The notes beneath the pieces were generated by a model that was not told the origin of the DNA, made no database searches, and saw nothing but the letters and a program-made list of their open reading frames with translations. From the NCBI GenBank assembly GCA_030068145.1, contig JAPJBO010000502.1:62001-126000 (forward strand): a stretch of 64,000 nt of DNA, read 5' to 3'. A program made the translations under genes and the position numbers. Origin of the DNA: Diplonema papillatum. Taxonomy: Eukaryota > Euglenozoa > Diplonemea > Diplonemida > Diplonemidae. Below are positions 1 through 13,200 of this stretch, one piece after another (position 1 is the first letter of the stretch; each line of letters starts with the position of its first letter).

Positions 1-1158
1 TGCTGCTGCAGCGCCTGCTTCCGCTGCAGCAGCTGCTGCTGCTCCTTGAGCTTCTCCTGCTGCTCGCGCAGCCGGTGCTGCTGGTCGCGCTGCAGCTCCT
101 CCTGCTGCTGCAGCTTCGCGTGGTGGTCGGCGAGCTTCTGCTGCTGCCGGCTGAGCTCGGACTCCTGCCGGCGCTGCGCCTGCTCCTTCTCGCGCTCCGC
201 TTCGCTCTGCTGCTGCTGCAGCTTCGCGTGCTGGTCGGCGAGCTTCTGCTGCTGCCGGCTGAGCTCGGACTCCTGCCGGCGCAGCGCCTGCTCCTTTTCG
301 CGGTCCGCCTCGCCTTGCTCGCCCTGCTGCTGCTGCTGCTGCTGCGCCCTCGGGCGGACTGCCGCGTTGAGCTTGTTCTGCTGCTCGGTGAGGTTCCGGA
401 CCATCTCGAACAGCAGGTGCACCTGGTGGTTGAGCTGCCGAATCTGCCGTTTGTCGGCGGCCGCCTCCCGCCGCGCCGCGCACCGCTTCCGGGCGAGATG
501 CCCTCGTGCGACCCTCTGCAGGCAGATGGCCGCGCAGGTGTCCCGGTGGCTCCGCGCCAGCGCGCGGCGGCTCTGCAGACCCTTGAACAGGGCCTGCAGC
601 CGGGTTGTCGGGAACGAGTATATCTGGCAGTACTGGACGTACCGTGTGTGCACGGCGTGGTACATGCGCCGGGCGAGCCACCCCTTCAGGACCGCTTGGA
701 TCTTCACCGCGGCGCGGTACATGACGCGGGAGGCGATTTGCTGTACCGGGCGGCTCTCGTTCCAGAGCACCCGGAGAGCGCTGTGCAGCTGCTCGTTCTG
801 CGCCTTCAGGGCGTCGATTGTGTCGCCCAGGCGCTGGACCTGCGCTTCGAGGACGAACTCGGAGCGGTTGTCGCGCTTCCGCCGGCGGACGCGGTGCCCC
901 TTCCACGCGGCCTGGACCGTCAGCGCGGCGTAGAACCGCAGGCGGATCTGCTCGAGGCGCGCCCGCACCAAGAAGCCGCGCGCGTGCTTCTGCAGAAGCA
1001 CCGCCGGCTCCGCGGCCGCGTCCAGCTCCGCCGGACACGCCGCCGGCCGCGAGACGTGCAGGCGGGCGGGGTTGTCCAGCCAGCCGTTCTCCATCCGCTG
1101 CCACCGTTTCTCAGCCCTCGAGGCAGCAATCGCGCGCTCGGCCCTCTCTTGCTTCTCT
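1..1158 (-). CDS. IQ-motif and coiled-coil exon, C-terminus off the window edge
   Basis: The minus strand is open from 1158 to the left edge, so the C-terminus is missing. The peptide begins EKQERAERAIAASRAEKRW, then has at least four IQ-like calmodulin/EF-hand binding motifs (LLQKHARGFLVRA, TVQAAWKGHRVRRRK, KIQAVLKGWLARRMY, LQRVARGHLARKR) over about 180 residues. A Gln-rich coiled coil follows with a repeated block (RRQESELSRQQQKLADQHAK, seen twice). A 3' splice site is inferred at 1160-1159: a pyrimidine-rich stretch ends in AAACAG, and a perfect TACTAAC branch-site match lies about 30 nt upstream (1197-1191). The phase fits the LRR exon ending at 2241. IQ plus coiled coil after LRRs is typical of centrosomal and ciliary scaffold proteins; a cytoskeletal role is inference. 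Plus-strand ORFs here are shadows. Confidence 0.72.
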
Positions 1159-1269
1159 CTGTTTGGAAAAGGGTAAATAAGATGAGCGTGGTTAGTACGC
1201 TGCCAACTACTGATTTTCGTACTTGTTAACACGAAAATGTGGGTGACCGGCGTTTTTGCGACTACTCAT

Positions 1270-1484
1270 AAAATACTCGAGGGGATGCTTTGTGCTTACT
1301 TCGAAGGAGGCTAGAGGGGGAGAAACAATACAACTACAAACTTCGTCAAAGTGGGTCTTTTTTGCTGAACGCTTACGCCCGCCACTGAACCCAGTTTCGT
1401 GTGGGCTACAGCACATTTACCCTTTCATAATTTGCAGCTGGCAGCCTCCTCAAGTATTTCCTACAAAGCAGGTGCTTGTACAAA
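1270..1484 (+). repeat. Dispersed ~210-bp repeat family R1, copy 1
   Basis: The copy begins AAATACTCGAGGGG and ends near GCAGGTGCTTGTACAAAA. Three other long copies are at 15,076-15,289, 38,176-38,372 and 45,572-45,785 (inverted), with short pieces at 40,207-40,240 and 28,931-28,977 (inverted). The copies share both borders but differ by substitutions and short indels, as expected of a short non-autonomous mobile element. I see no coding capacity, no clear polymerase III boxes and no target-site duplication. Confidence 0.75.
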
Positions 1485-2185
1485 AATGTATTCCCGGGGT
1501 GGCAACAGGTGAGCAACTTGTGTACAAGCGCCAGTACTCGGAACAGCATCAATCTGTATCCCGTCTACATTACACAACAGAAACCCCGGATCATTCAACG
1601 GTCGGAATAATATCATAGCGACAAAAATGTATTCCCGGGGTGGCAACAGGTGAGCAACTTGTGTACAAGCGCCAGTACTCGGAACAGCATCAATCTGTAT
1701 CCCGTCTACATTACACAACAGAAACCCCGGATCATTCAACGGTCGGAATAATATCATAGCGACAAAAATGTATTCCCGGGGTGGCAACAGGTGAGCAACT
1801 TGTGTACAAGCGCCAGTACTCGGAACAGCATCAATCTGTATCCCGTCTACATTACACAACAGAAACCCCGGATCATTCAACGGTCGGAATAATATCATAG
1901 CGACAAAAATGTATTCCCGGGGTGGCAACAGGTGAGCAACTTGTGTACAAGCGCCAGTACTCGGAACAGCATCAATCTGTATCCCGTCTACATTACACAA
2001 CAGAAACCCCGGATCATTCAACGGTCGGAATAATATCATAGCGACAAAAATGTATTCCCGGGGTGGCAACAGGTGAGCAACTTGTGTACAAGCGCCAGTA
2101 CTCGGAACAGCATCAATCTGTATCCCGTCTACATTACACAACAGAAACCCCGGATCATTCAACGGTCGGAATAATATCATAGCGA
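1481..2185 (+). repeat. Five identical tandem 141-bp repeats
   Basis: Unit starts fall at 1481, 1622, 1763, 1904 and 2045, exactly 141 bp apart, and I saw no differences between copies. Because 141 is divisible by three, the minus strand stays open across all five (47 residues per unit); I read that ORF as a by-product of the period. The unit contains CTTGTGTACAAG, a near-palindrome. Identity of the copies implies very recent amplification or homogenisation. The array starts immediately at the end of R1 copy 1. Confidence 0.95.
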
Positions 2186-2240
2186 CAAAAATGCACTGCA
2201 CGACGACGATGGGCCGACGGGAAGAAGCCGGAAAGCATAC

Positions 2241-2760
2241 TTGCCGCGGCTCTCGGTCATGTGGAAGCGGTGCAGCACGCGCACGATTTGCGACATCTCC
2301 TTCACCTTCGCCCGGAGCCCGACGAGCTGCTCCGCGGCCGGCTTGCCCCCCGGGTGGCCGGAGGCGTTCGGCGCGCCGGGGTTGCTCCTGCCGTTGTTGT
2401 TGCTGTTGCTGCTGCTGCCGTTGTTGTTGCTATTGCTGTTGATGTTGCCGCTGTTGTAGGTGTTGCAGTTGTTATTGTTGCCGCCGCTGCCGTTATTGTT
2501 GTTCGTGGTGTTGTTGTCGTTGTTGCCGCTGCTGTGGTTGTTGATATTGCCGTTGTTGTTGTTGTTGTTGTTGTTGTTGTTGGTGTTGTTGATGCCGCTG
2601 TTGTAGTTGTTGCCGTTGTTAGTGTTGTTGACGCTGCCGTTGTTGGTGGTGTTGTTGTTGTTGTTGTTGTTGTTGCTGCTGCTGCTGTTGTAATTGTTGT
2701 TGCTGTTGATGTTATTGTTGACGTTGTTGATGTTGTTGTCGTTGCAGTTGTAGTTGTTGC

Positions 2761-2797
<37 letters not shown>

Positions 2798-3542
2798 GGC
2801 ACTGGAATTGGCATTGCTGGTGGCGACGGCTGCGCTGCTGAGGGCAGCCGCGGTGTTGACGACCGCCGGCGGCGGCTGGAGCGTCCGGCCAGCTGCGGCG
2901 CCAGCGGGCGCCGGGCAAGCGGTCCTCAGGTACTCCAACAGGGAGTGCTGCGACTCCGGCATGTCGAGCATGAGGAGCAGGTCGCTGCACAGCTCGTTCG
3001 AGTCGTCGAAAAACAGCACCTTCGCCGCGTCCAGCTCCTCGTCCGCCGTCGGCTTCCCGTCTATCTGCATGATCATCGGGCAAAGCCACGCCAGCAAGAC
3101 GCGGTGGTTGAACTCAAGACCGGTCTGAAACGCATTCCGCCGCGAGTCCACACTTTCCAAGGCCTCAAACCCGGCGAGGTACTTGAGCTCGGTCCAGTCG
3201 GATATCCTGTTGTTGCTGAGCCCGATGCGCTTCAAAGAAGACCAGGCCTCGACCCCGACGTCGTCCGGAAACGTGGCGAGCAGGTCGATCCGGTTCCCGT
3301 CCAGCAGCAGCTCGAGCACGCCGCACCGCGACAGGTTCGGCGCGCGCGACAGCTTGTTGCCGCGCAAATTGAGCAGCTTCAGCTTCTCGCAGCCGGCGAA
3401 CGCGTCCTTCGGCAGCTGCGCGAGCTCGTTCCTCTGAAGGTCGACGTGCTCAAGGTGCACCAGCTTCTGGAATGCGCCAGGCTCTGTTTTGGTCGTGGCT
3501 TCGATTAGCGTATTGCATTTCGTGGCTTGGATTCTCCTAGTA
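2241..3542 (-). CDS. Leucine-rich-repeat exon with poly-Asn tract
   Basis: The minus-strand frame encodes four to five LRRs near the start (LEHVDLQRNELAQL, LKLLNLRGNKL, LELLLDGNRIDLL, LKRIGLSNNRI), then an LRR-cap-like piece (LAWLCPMIMQIDGKP), a ~190-residue region dominated by Asn with Ser, Thr and Gly, and a helical end (KVKEMSQIVRVLHRFHMTES). No in-frame ATG precedes the LRRs before a stop, so an upstream exon is needed. A good acceptor, TGTCTTTTTAG, lies at 3544-3543 and leaves one base, so the upstream exon must leave two. The 3' end is a GTATGC donor at 2240. LRRs followed by IQ motifs (next exon) resemble the LRR-IQ and CEP97-type proteins of centrosomes and cilia. The domain call is solid; function is inference. 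Confidence 0.78.
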
Positions 3543-4228
3543 CTAAAAAGACAGGCGCGTTGGCAGGTTTTCTCAACCGGCGAGCGTTTGCATGGGTTAG
3601 TGTTGTTCTTTTCAGGGCAAGAAGTTCGAATACCGTCCACGTCTGTTGAGCCTTCAACAATGGAAACGTTTCATACCAACGGTGCGGAGACGATTGTTTG
3701 CGAGCACCACGGAGCGAAGGTTGCGAAAGTTAATCAGTCGAGGAACCAGCGTGAGCCTGTGAGCGTGGTAGGTGGTGGTTGCTGTGTAAATCTAGACAAA
3801 GGGCCCCCCCCCATCCAGCGGTGTAGAAGCTGCTTTGTGTTGCACAAGGCCGAGTGGGCAATGAACGGCGACTCAATAATACTCGCCCCCAGTGGCTCCT
3901 CGGTGTCGCACAGCCAGCTGCATATAATCCATTTGTACCTTGTACGGTACCGGGTATCTGTATCCGGACACATGTCGCATCGCTAGATTCATTCAATATC
4001 TACCCAGGCGTAGCCGAACCCGATTCCTCGCTGTACTACACTATGTATCTGTATCCGGACACATGTCGCATCGCTAGCTTCATCCAATATCTACCCGGGC
4101 GTAGCCTAATCCGATTCCTCGCTGTACTACACTATGTATCTGTATCCGGACACCCAATCTCTGCCTGTATCCATTTGCATTCGGGTATTCATCTATCCGG
4201 ATGTTGCATCTGTATCCGGATATCTACC
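3543..4228. other. Non-coding stretch, possibly start of a 9.7-kb intron
   Basis: No credible coding sequence is seen. It contains a 91-bp tandem repeat (next entry) and AT-richer DNA with repeated TATCCGGA words. If the poly-Gln exon at 13.2-14.1 kb joins the LRR exon, this is intronic. Confidence 0.5.
3955..4160 (+). repeat. 91-bp tandem repeat, about 2.3 copies
   Basis: Copies start with TATCTGTATCCGGACA at 3955, 4046 and 4137 (period 91). The first two differ by a few substitutions. It ends in a run of shorter TATCCGGAT words up to about 4,220. Confidence 0.85.
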
Positions 4229-7200
4229 GTCTACTCTTCCAGAACTGTAGGAGACTACAAGCGACAGACCCGCCTGCATCTATGGAAATTATGGTTCACG
4301 CGATGAAGCTGACCTTCTCTGGTTATTCGATGGGAGTGCTCTAAACAGCTGTGAGCTGTAACAAAGCGGTCACGGTAGACTCTTCCAGAACTGTAGGAGA
4401 CTGCAAGCGACAGACCCGCCTGCATCTATGGAAATTCTGGTTCGCGAGATGAAGAAGCTGACACTCTCTGGTGATTCGACAGGAAAGATTTGCTCAGCAC
4501 AGCTGTGAGCTGCAACACCGCGTGCACGGTAGACTCTTCCAGAACTGTAGGAGACTGCAAGCGACAGACCCGCCTGCATCTATGGAAATTCTGGTTCGCG
4601 AGATGATGCTCACATTCTCTGGTTATTCGACGGGAATGGTCAAAACAGCTGTGAGCTGTAACAAAGCGTTCACGGTAGACTCTTCCAGAACTGTAGGAGA
4701 CTGCAAGCGACAGACCCGCCTGCATCTATGGAAATTCTGGTTCGCGAGATGAAGAAGCTGACACTCTCTGGTGATTCGACAGGAAAGATTTGCTCAGCAC
4801 AGCTGTGAGCTGCAACACAGCGTGCACGGTAGACTCTTCCAGAACTGTAGGAGACTGCAAGCGACAGACCCGCCTGCATCTATGGAAATTCTGGTTCGCG
4901 AGATGAAGAAGCTGACACTCTCTGGTGATTCGACAGGAAAGATTTGCTCAGCACAGCTGTGAGCTGCAACACAGCGTGCACGGTAGACTCTTCCAGAACT
5001 GTAGGAGACTGCAAGCGACAGACCCGCCTGCATCTATGGAAATTCTGGTTCGCGAGATGATGCTCACATTCTCTGGTGATTCGACGGGAATGGTCAAAAC
5101 AGCTGTGAGCTGTAACAAAGCGTTCACGGTAGACTCTTCCAGAACTGTAGGAGACTACAAGCGACAGACCCGCCTGCATCTATGGAAATTCTGGTTCGCG
5201 AGATGATGCTCACATTCTCTGGTTATTCGACGGGAATGGTCAAAACAGCTGTGAGCTGTAACAAAGCGTTCACGGTAGACTCTTCCAGAACTGTAGGAGA
5301 CTACAAGCGACAGACCCGCCTGCATCTATGGAAATTCTGGTTCGCGAGATGAAGAAGCTGACACTCTCTGGTGATTCGACAGGAAAGATTTGCTCAGCAC
5401 AGCTGTGAGCTGCAACAAAGCGTGCACGGTAGACTCTTCCAGAACTGTAGGAGACTGCAAGCGACAGACCCGCCTGCATCTATGGAAATTCTGGTTCGCG
5501 AGATGAAGAAGCTGACACTCTCTGGTGATTCGACAGGAAAGATTTGCTCAGCACAGCTGTGAGCTGCAACACAGCGTGCACGGTAGACTCTTCCAGAACT
5601 GTAGGAGACTGCAAGCGACAGACCCGCCTGCATCTATGGAAATTCTGGTTCGCGAGATGAAGAAGCTGACACTCTCTGGTGATTCGACAGGAAAGATTTG
5701 CTCAGCACAGCTGTGAGCTGCAACACAGCGTGCACGGTAGACTCTTCCAGAACTGTAGGAGACTGCAAGCGACAGACCCGCCTGCATCTATGGAAATTCT
5801 GGTTCGCGAGATGAAGAAGCTGACACTCTCTGGTGATTCGACAGGAAAGATTTGCTCAGCACAGCTGTGAGCTGCAACACAGCGTGCACGGTAGACTCTT
5901 CCAGAACTGTAGGAGACTGCAAGCGACAGACCCGCCTGCATCTATGGAAATTCTGGTTCGCGAGATGAAGAAGCTGACACTCTCTGGTGATTCGACAGGA
6001 AAGATTTGCTCAGCACAGCTGTGAGCTGCAACACAGCGTGCACGGTAGACTCTTCCAGAACTGTAGGAGACTGCAAGCGACAGACCCGCCTGCATCTATG
6101 GAAATTCTGGTTCGCGAGATGAAGAAGCTGACACTCTCTGGTGATTCGACAGGAAAGATTTGCTCAGCACAGCTGTGAGCTGCAACAAAGCGTGCACGGT
6201 AGACTCTTCCAGAACTGTAGGAGACTGCAAGCGACAGACCCGCCTGCATCTATGGAAATTCTGGTTCGCGAGATGATGCTCACATTCTCTGGTTATTCGA
6301 CGGGAATGGTCAAAACAGCTGTGAGCTGTAACAAAGCGTTCACGGTAGACTCTTCCAGAACTGTAGGAGACTACAAGCGACAGACCCGCCTGCATCTATG
6401 GAAATTCTGGTTCGCGAGATGATGCTCACATTCTCTGGTTATTCGACGGGAATGGTCAAAACAGCTGTGAGCTGTAACAAAGCGTTCACGGTAGACTCTT
6501 CCAGAACTGTAGGAGACTACAAGCGACAGACCCGCCTGCATCTATGGAAATTCTGGTTCGCGAGATGAAGAAGCTGACACTCTCTGGTGATTCGACAGGA
6601 AAGATTTGCTCAGCACAGCTGTGAGCTGCAACACAGCGTGCACGGTAGACTCTTCCAGAACTGTAGGAGACTGCAAGCGACAGACCCGCCTGCATCTATG
6701 GAAATTCTGGTTCGCGAGATGAAGAAGCTGACACTCTCTGGTGATTCGACAGGAAAGATTTGCTCAGCACAGCTGTGAGCTGCAACAAAGCGTGCACGGT
6801 AGACTCTTCCAGAACTGTAGGAGACTGCAAGCGACAGACCCGCCTGCATCTATGGAAATTCTGGTTCGCGAGATGATGCTCACATTCTCTGGTTATTCGA
6901 CGGGAATGGTCAAAACAGCTGTGAGCTGTAACAAAGCGTTCACGGTAGACTCTTCCAGAACTGTAGGAGACTGCAAGCGACAGACCCGCCTGCATCTATG
7001 GAAATTCTGGTTCGCGAGATGAAGAAGCTGACACTCTCTGGTGATTCGACAGGAAAGATTTGCTCAGCACAGCTGTGAGCTGCAACACAGCGTGCACGGT
7101 AGACTCTTCCAGAACTGTAGGAGACTGCAAGCGACAGACCCGCCTGCATCTATGGAAATTCTGGTTCGCGAGATGATGCTCACATTCTCTGGTTATTCGA

Positions 7201-10200
7201 CGGGAATGGTCAAAACAGCTGTGAGCTGTAACAAAGCGTTCACGGTAGACTCTTCCAGAACTGTAGGAGACTGCAAGCGACAGACCCGCCTGCATCTATG
7301 GAAATTCTGGTTCGCGAGATGAAGAAGCTGACACTCTCTGGTGATTCGACAGGAAAGATTTGCTCAGCACAGCTGTGAGCTGCAACACAGCGTGCACGGT
7401 AGACTCTTCCAGAACTGTAGGAGACTGCAAGCGACAGACCCGCCTGCATCTATGGAAATTCTGGTTCGCGAGATGAAGAAGCTGACACTCTCTGGTGATT
7501 CGACAGGAAAGATTTGCTCAGCACAGCTGTGAGCTGCAACAAAGCGTGCACGGTAGACTCTTCCAGAACTGTAGGAGACTGCAAGCGACAGACCCGCCTG
7601 CATCTATGGAAATTCTGGTTCGCGAGATGATGCTCACATTCTCTGGTTATTCGACGGGAATGGTCAAAACAGCTGTGAGCTGTAACAAAGCGTTCACGGT
7701 AGACTCTTCCAGAACTGTAGGAGACTGCAAGCGACAGACCCGCCTGCATCTATGGAAATTCTGGTTCGCGAGATGAAGAAGCTGACACTCTCTGGTGATT
7801 CGACAGGAAAGATTTGCTCAGCACAGCTGTGAGCTGCAACACAGCGTGCACGGTAGACTCTTCCAGAACTGTAGGAGACTGCAAGCGACAGACCCGCCTG
7901 CATCTATGGAAATTCTGGTTCGCGAGATGAAGAAGCTGACACTCTCTGGTGATTCGACAGGAAAGATTTGCTCAGCACAGCTGTGAGCTGCAACACAGCG
8001 TGCACGGTAGACTCTTCCAGAACTGTAGGAGACTGCAAGCGACAGACCCGCCTGCATCTATGGAAATTCTGGTTCGCGAGATGATGCTCACATTCTCTGG
8101 TGATTCGACGGGAATGGTCAAAACAGCTGTGAGCTGTAACAAAGCGTTCACGGTAGACTCTTCCAGAACTGTAGGAGACTACAAGCGACAGACCCGCCTG
8201 CATCTATGGAAATTCTGGTTCGCGAGATGATGCTCACATTCTCTGGTTATTCGACGGGAATGGTCAAAACAGCTGTGAGCTGTAACAAAGCGTTCACGGT
8301 AGACTCTTCCAGAACTGTAGGAGACTACAAGCGACAGACCCGCCTGCATCTATGGAAATTCTGGTTCGCGAGATGAAGAAGCTGACACTCTCTGGTGATT
8401 CGACAGGAAAGATTTGCTCAGCACAGCTGTGAGCTGCAACAAAGCGTGCACGGTAGACTCTTCCAGAACTGTAGGAGACTGCAAGCGACAGACCCGCCTG
8501 CATCTATGGAAATTCTGGTTCGCGAGATGATGCTCACATTCTCTGGTTATTCGACGGGAATGGTCAAAACAGCTGTGAGCTGTAACAAAGCGTTCACGGT
8601 AGACTCTTCCAGAACTGTAGGAGACTACAAGCGACAGACCCGCCTGCATCTATGGAAATTCTGGTTCGCGAGATGATGCTCACATTCTCTGGTTATTCGA
8701 CGGGAATGGTCAAAACAGCTGTGAGCTGTAACAAAGCGTTCACGGTAGACTCTTCCAGAACTGTAGGAGACTACAAGCGACAGACCCGCCTGCATCTATG
8801 GAAATTCTGGTTCGCGAGATGAAGAAGCTGACACTCTCTGGTGATTCGACAGGAAAGATTTGCTCAGCACAGCTGTGAGCTGCAACAAAGCGTGCACGGT
8901 AGACTCTTCCAGAACTGTAGGAGACTGCAAGCGACAGACCCGCCTGCATCTATGGAAATTCTGGTTCGCGAGATGATGCTCACATTCTCTGGTTATTCGA
9001 CGGGAATGGTCAAAACAGCTGTGAGCTGTAACAAAGCGTTCACGGTAGACTCTTCCAGAACTGTAGGAGACTGCAAGCGACAGACCCGCCTGCATCTATG
9101 GAAATTCTGGTTCGCGAGATGAAGAAGCTGACACTCTCTGGTGATTCGACAGGAAAGATTTGCTCAGCACAGCTGTGAGCTGCAACACAGCGTGCACGGT
9201 AGACTCTTCCAGAACTGTAGGAGACTGCAAGCGACAGACCCGCCTGCATCTATGGAAATTCTGGTTCGCGAGATGAAGAAGCTGACACTCTCTGGTGATT
9301 CGACAGGAAAGATTTGCTCAGCACAGCTGTGAGCTGCAACACAGCGTGCACGGTAGACTCTTCCAGAACTGTAGGAGACTGCAAGCGACAGACCCGCCTG
9401 CATCTATGGAAATTCTGGTTCGCGAGATGAAGAAGCTGACACTCTCTGGTGATTCGACAGGAAAGATTTGCTCAGCACAGCTGTGAGCTGCAACACAGCG
9501 TGCACGGTAGACTCTTCCAGAACTGTAGGAGACTGCAAGCGACAGACCCGCCTGCATCTATGGAAATTCTGGTTCGCGAGATGAAGAAGCTGACACTCTC
9601 TGGTGATTCGACAGGAAAGATTTGCTCAGCACAGCTGTGAGCTGCAACAAAGCGTGCACGGTAGACTCTTCCAGAACTGTAGGAGACTGCAAGCGACAGA
9701 CCCGCCTGCATCTATGGAAATTCTGGTTCGCGAGATGAAGAAGCTGACACTCTCTGGTGATTCGACAGGAAAGATTTGCTCAGCACAGCTGTGAGCTGCA
9801 ACAAAGCGTGCACGGTAGACTCTTCCAGAACTGTAGGAGACTGCAAGCGACAGACCCGCCTGCATCTATGGAAATTCTGGTTCGCGAGATGAAGAAGCTG
9901 ACACTCTCTGGTGATTCGACAGGAAAGATTTGCTCAGCACAGCTGTGAGCTGCAACAAAGCGTGCACGGTAGACTCTTCCAGAACTGTAGGAGACTGCAA
10001 GCGACAGACCCGCCTGCATCTATGGAAATTCTGGTTCGCGAGATGAAGAAGCTGACACTCTCTGGTGATTCGACAGGAAAGATTTGCTCAGCACAGCTGT
10101 GAGCTGCAACACAGCGTGCACGGTAGACTCTTCCAGAACTGTAGGAGACTGCAAGCGACAGACCCGCCTGCATCTATGGAAATTCTGGTTCGCGAGATGA

Positions 10201-13200
10201 AGAAGCTGACACTCTCTGGTGATTCGACAGGAAAGATTTGCTCAGCACAGCTGTGAGCTGCAACAAAGCGTGCACGGTAGACTCTTCCAGAACTGTAGGA
10301 GACTGCAAGCGACAGACCCGCCTGCATCTATGGAAATTCTGGTTCGCGAGATGATGCTCACATTCTCTGGTTATTCGACGGGAATGGTCAAAACAGCTGT
10401 GAGCTGTAACAAAGCGTTCACGGTAGACTCTTCCAGAACTGTAGGAGACTGCAAGCGACAGACCCGCCTGCATCTATGGAAATTCTGGTTCGCGAGATGA
10501 AGAAGCTGACACTCTCTGGTGATTCGACAGGAAAGATTTGCTCAGCACAGCTGTGAGCTGCAACACAGCGTGCACGGTAGACTCTTCCAGAACTGTAGGA
10601 GACTGCAAGCGACAGACCCGCCTGCATCTATGGAAATTCTGGTTCGCGAGATGATGCTCACATTCTCTGGTGATTCGACGGGAATGGTCAAAACAGCTGT
10701 GAGCTGTAACAAAGCGTTCACGGTAGACTCTTCCAGAACTGTAGGAGACTACAAGCGACAGACCCGCCTGCATCTATGGAAATTCTGGTTCGCGAGATGA
10801 TGCTCACATTCTCTGGTTATTCGACGGGAATGGTCAAAACAGCTGTGAGCTGTAACAAAGCGTTCACGGTAGACTCTTCCAGAACTGTAGGAGACTACAA
10901 GCGACAGACCCGCCTGCATCTATGGAAATTCTGGTTCGCGAGATGAAGAAGCTGACACTCTCTGGTGATTCGACAGGAAAGATTTGCTCAGCACAGCTGT
11001 GAGCTGCAACAAAGCGTGCACGGTAGACTCTTCCAGAACTGTAGGAGACTGCAAGCGACAGACCCGCCTGCATCTATGGAAATTCTGGTTCGCGAGATGA
11101 AGAAGCTGACACTCTCTGGTGATTCGACAGGAAAGATTTGCTCAGCACAGCTGTGAGCTGCAACACAGCGTGCACGGTAGACTCTTCCAGAACTGTAGGA
11201 GACTGCAAGCGACAGACCCGCCTGCATCTATGGAAATTCTGGTTCGCGAGATGAAGAAGCTGACACTCTCTGGTGATTCGACAGGAAAGATTTGCTCAGC
11301 ACAGCTGTGAGCTGCAACAAAGCGTGCACGGTAGACTCTTCCAGAACTGTAGGAGACTGCAAGCGACAGACCCGCCTGCATCTATGGAAATTCTGGTTCG
11401 CGAGATGAAGAAGCTGACACTCTCTGGTGATTCGACAGGAAAGATTTGCTCAGCACAGCTGTGAGCTGCAACAAAGCGTGCACGGTAGACTCTTCCAGAA
11501 CTGTAGGAGACTGCAAGCGACAGACCCGCCTGCATCTATGGAAATTCTGGTTCGCGAGATGATGCTCACATTCTCTGGTTATTCGACGGGAATGGTCAAA
11601 ACAGCTGTGAGCTGTAACAAAGCGTTCACGGTAGACTCTTCCAGAACTGTAGGAGACTGCAAGCGACAGACCCGCCTGCATCTATGGAAATTCTGGTTCG
11701 CGAGATGAAGAAGCTGACACTCTCTGGTGATTCGACAGGAAAGATTTGCTCAGCACAGCTGTGAGCTGCAACACAGCGTGCACGGTAGACTCTTCCAGAA
11801 CTGTAGGAGACTGCAAGCGACAGACCCGCCTGCATCTATGGAAATTCTGGTTCGCGAGATGAAGAAGCTGACACTCTCTGGTGATTCGACAGGAAAGATT
11901 TGCTCAGCACAGCTGTGAGCTGCAACAAAGCGTGCACGGTAGACTCTTCCAGAACTGTAGGAGACTGCAAGCGACAGACCCGCCTGCATCTATGGAAATT
12001 CTGGTTCGCGAGATGAAGAAGCTGACACTCTCTGGTGATTCGACAGGAAAGATTTGCTCAGCACAGCTGTGAGCTGCAACAAAGCGTGCACGGTAGACTC
12101 TTCCAGAACTGTAGGAGACTGCAAGCGACAGACCCGCCTGCATCTATGGAAATTCTGGTTCGCGAGATGAAGAAGCTGACACTCTCTGGTGATTCGACAG
12201 GAAAGATTTGCTCAGCACAGCTGTGAGCTGCAACAAAGCGTGCACGGTAGACTCTTCCAGAACTGTAGGAGACTGCAAGCGACAGACCCGCCTGCATCTA
12301 TGGAAATTCTGGTTCGCGAGATGAAGAAGCTGACACTCTCTGGTGATTCGACAGGAAAGATTTGCTCAGCACAGCTGTGAGCTGCAACAAAGCGTGCACG
12401 GTAGACTCTTCCAGAACTGTAGGAGACTGCAAGCGACAGACCCGCCTGCATCTATGGAAATTCTGGTTCGCGAGATGATGCTCACATTCTCTGGTTATTC
12501 GACGGGAATGGTCAAAACAGCTGTGAGCTGTAACAAAGCGTTCACGGTAGACTCTTCCAGAACTGTAGGAGACTACAAGCGACAGACCCGCCTGCATCTA
12601 TGGAAATTCTGGTTCGCGAGATGAAGAAGCTGACACTCTCTGGTGATTCGACAGGAAAGATTTGCTCAGCACAGCTGTGAGCTGCAACAAAGCGTGCACG
12701 GTAGACTCTTCCAGAACTGTAGGAGACTGCAAGCGACAGACCCGCCTGCATCTATGGAAATTCTGGTTCGCGAGATGATGCTCACATTCTCTGGTTATTC
12801 GACGGGAATGGTCAAAACAGCTGTGAGCTGTAACAAAGCGTTCACGGTAGACTCTTCCAGAACTGTAGGAGACTACAAGCGACAGACCCGCCTGCATCTA
12901 TGGAAATTCTGGTTCGCGAGATGAAGAAGCTGGCACTCTCTGGTGATTCGACAGGAAAGATTTGCTCAGCACAGCTGTGAGCTGCAACAAAGCGTGCACG
13001 GTAGACTCTTCCAGAACTGTAGGAGACTACAAGCGACAGACCCGCCTGCATCTATGGAAATTCTGGTTCGCGAGATGAAGAAGCTGACACTCTCTGGTGA
13101 TTCGACAGGAAAGATTTGCTCAGCACAGCTGTGAGCTGCAACAAAGCGTGCACGGTAGACTATTCCAGAACTGTAGCAGACCCGCCTGCATCTATGGAAA

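Larger units (their letters stand above)
1159..2240 (-). other. Predicted intron filled with repeats
   Basis: The donor is GTATGC at 2240 directly after codons for ESRG. The acceptor is AAACAG at 1160-1159. Exon phases match (2 nt plus 1 nt gives a Lys codon). The intron contains five identical 141-bp repeats, one copy of a ~210-bp dispersed repeat and a TAGTACGCTGCCAACT motif that recurs in other introns and spacers of this window. Confidence 0.6.

Noticed and set aside
1461-2201. 246-codon ORF of five 47-residue repeats
   Set aside because: The 141-bp period is divisible by three, so the frame stays open by arithmetic. It sits in a predicted intron and its start is outside any plausible leader.
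2261-3508. Plus-strand 415-codon poly-Val ORF, and similar plus-strand Leu/Cys-rich ORFs at 46-1,229 and 13,282-14,343
   Set aside because: They are antisense shadows of the poly-Asn and poly-Gln coding tracts on the minus strand.
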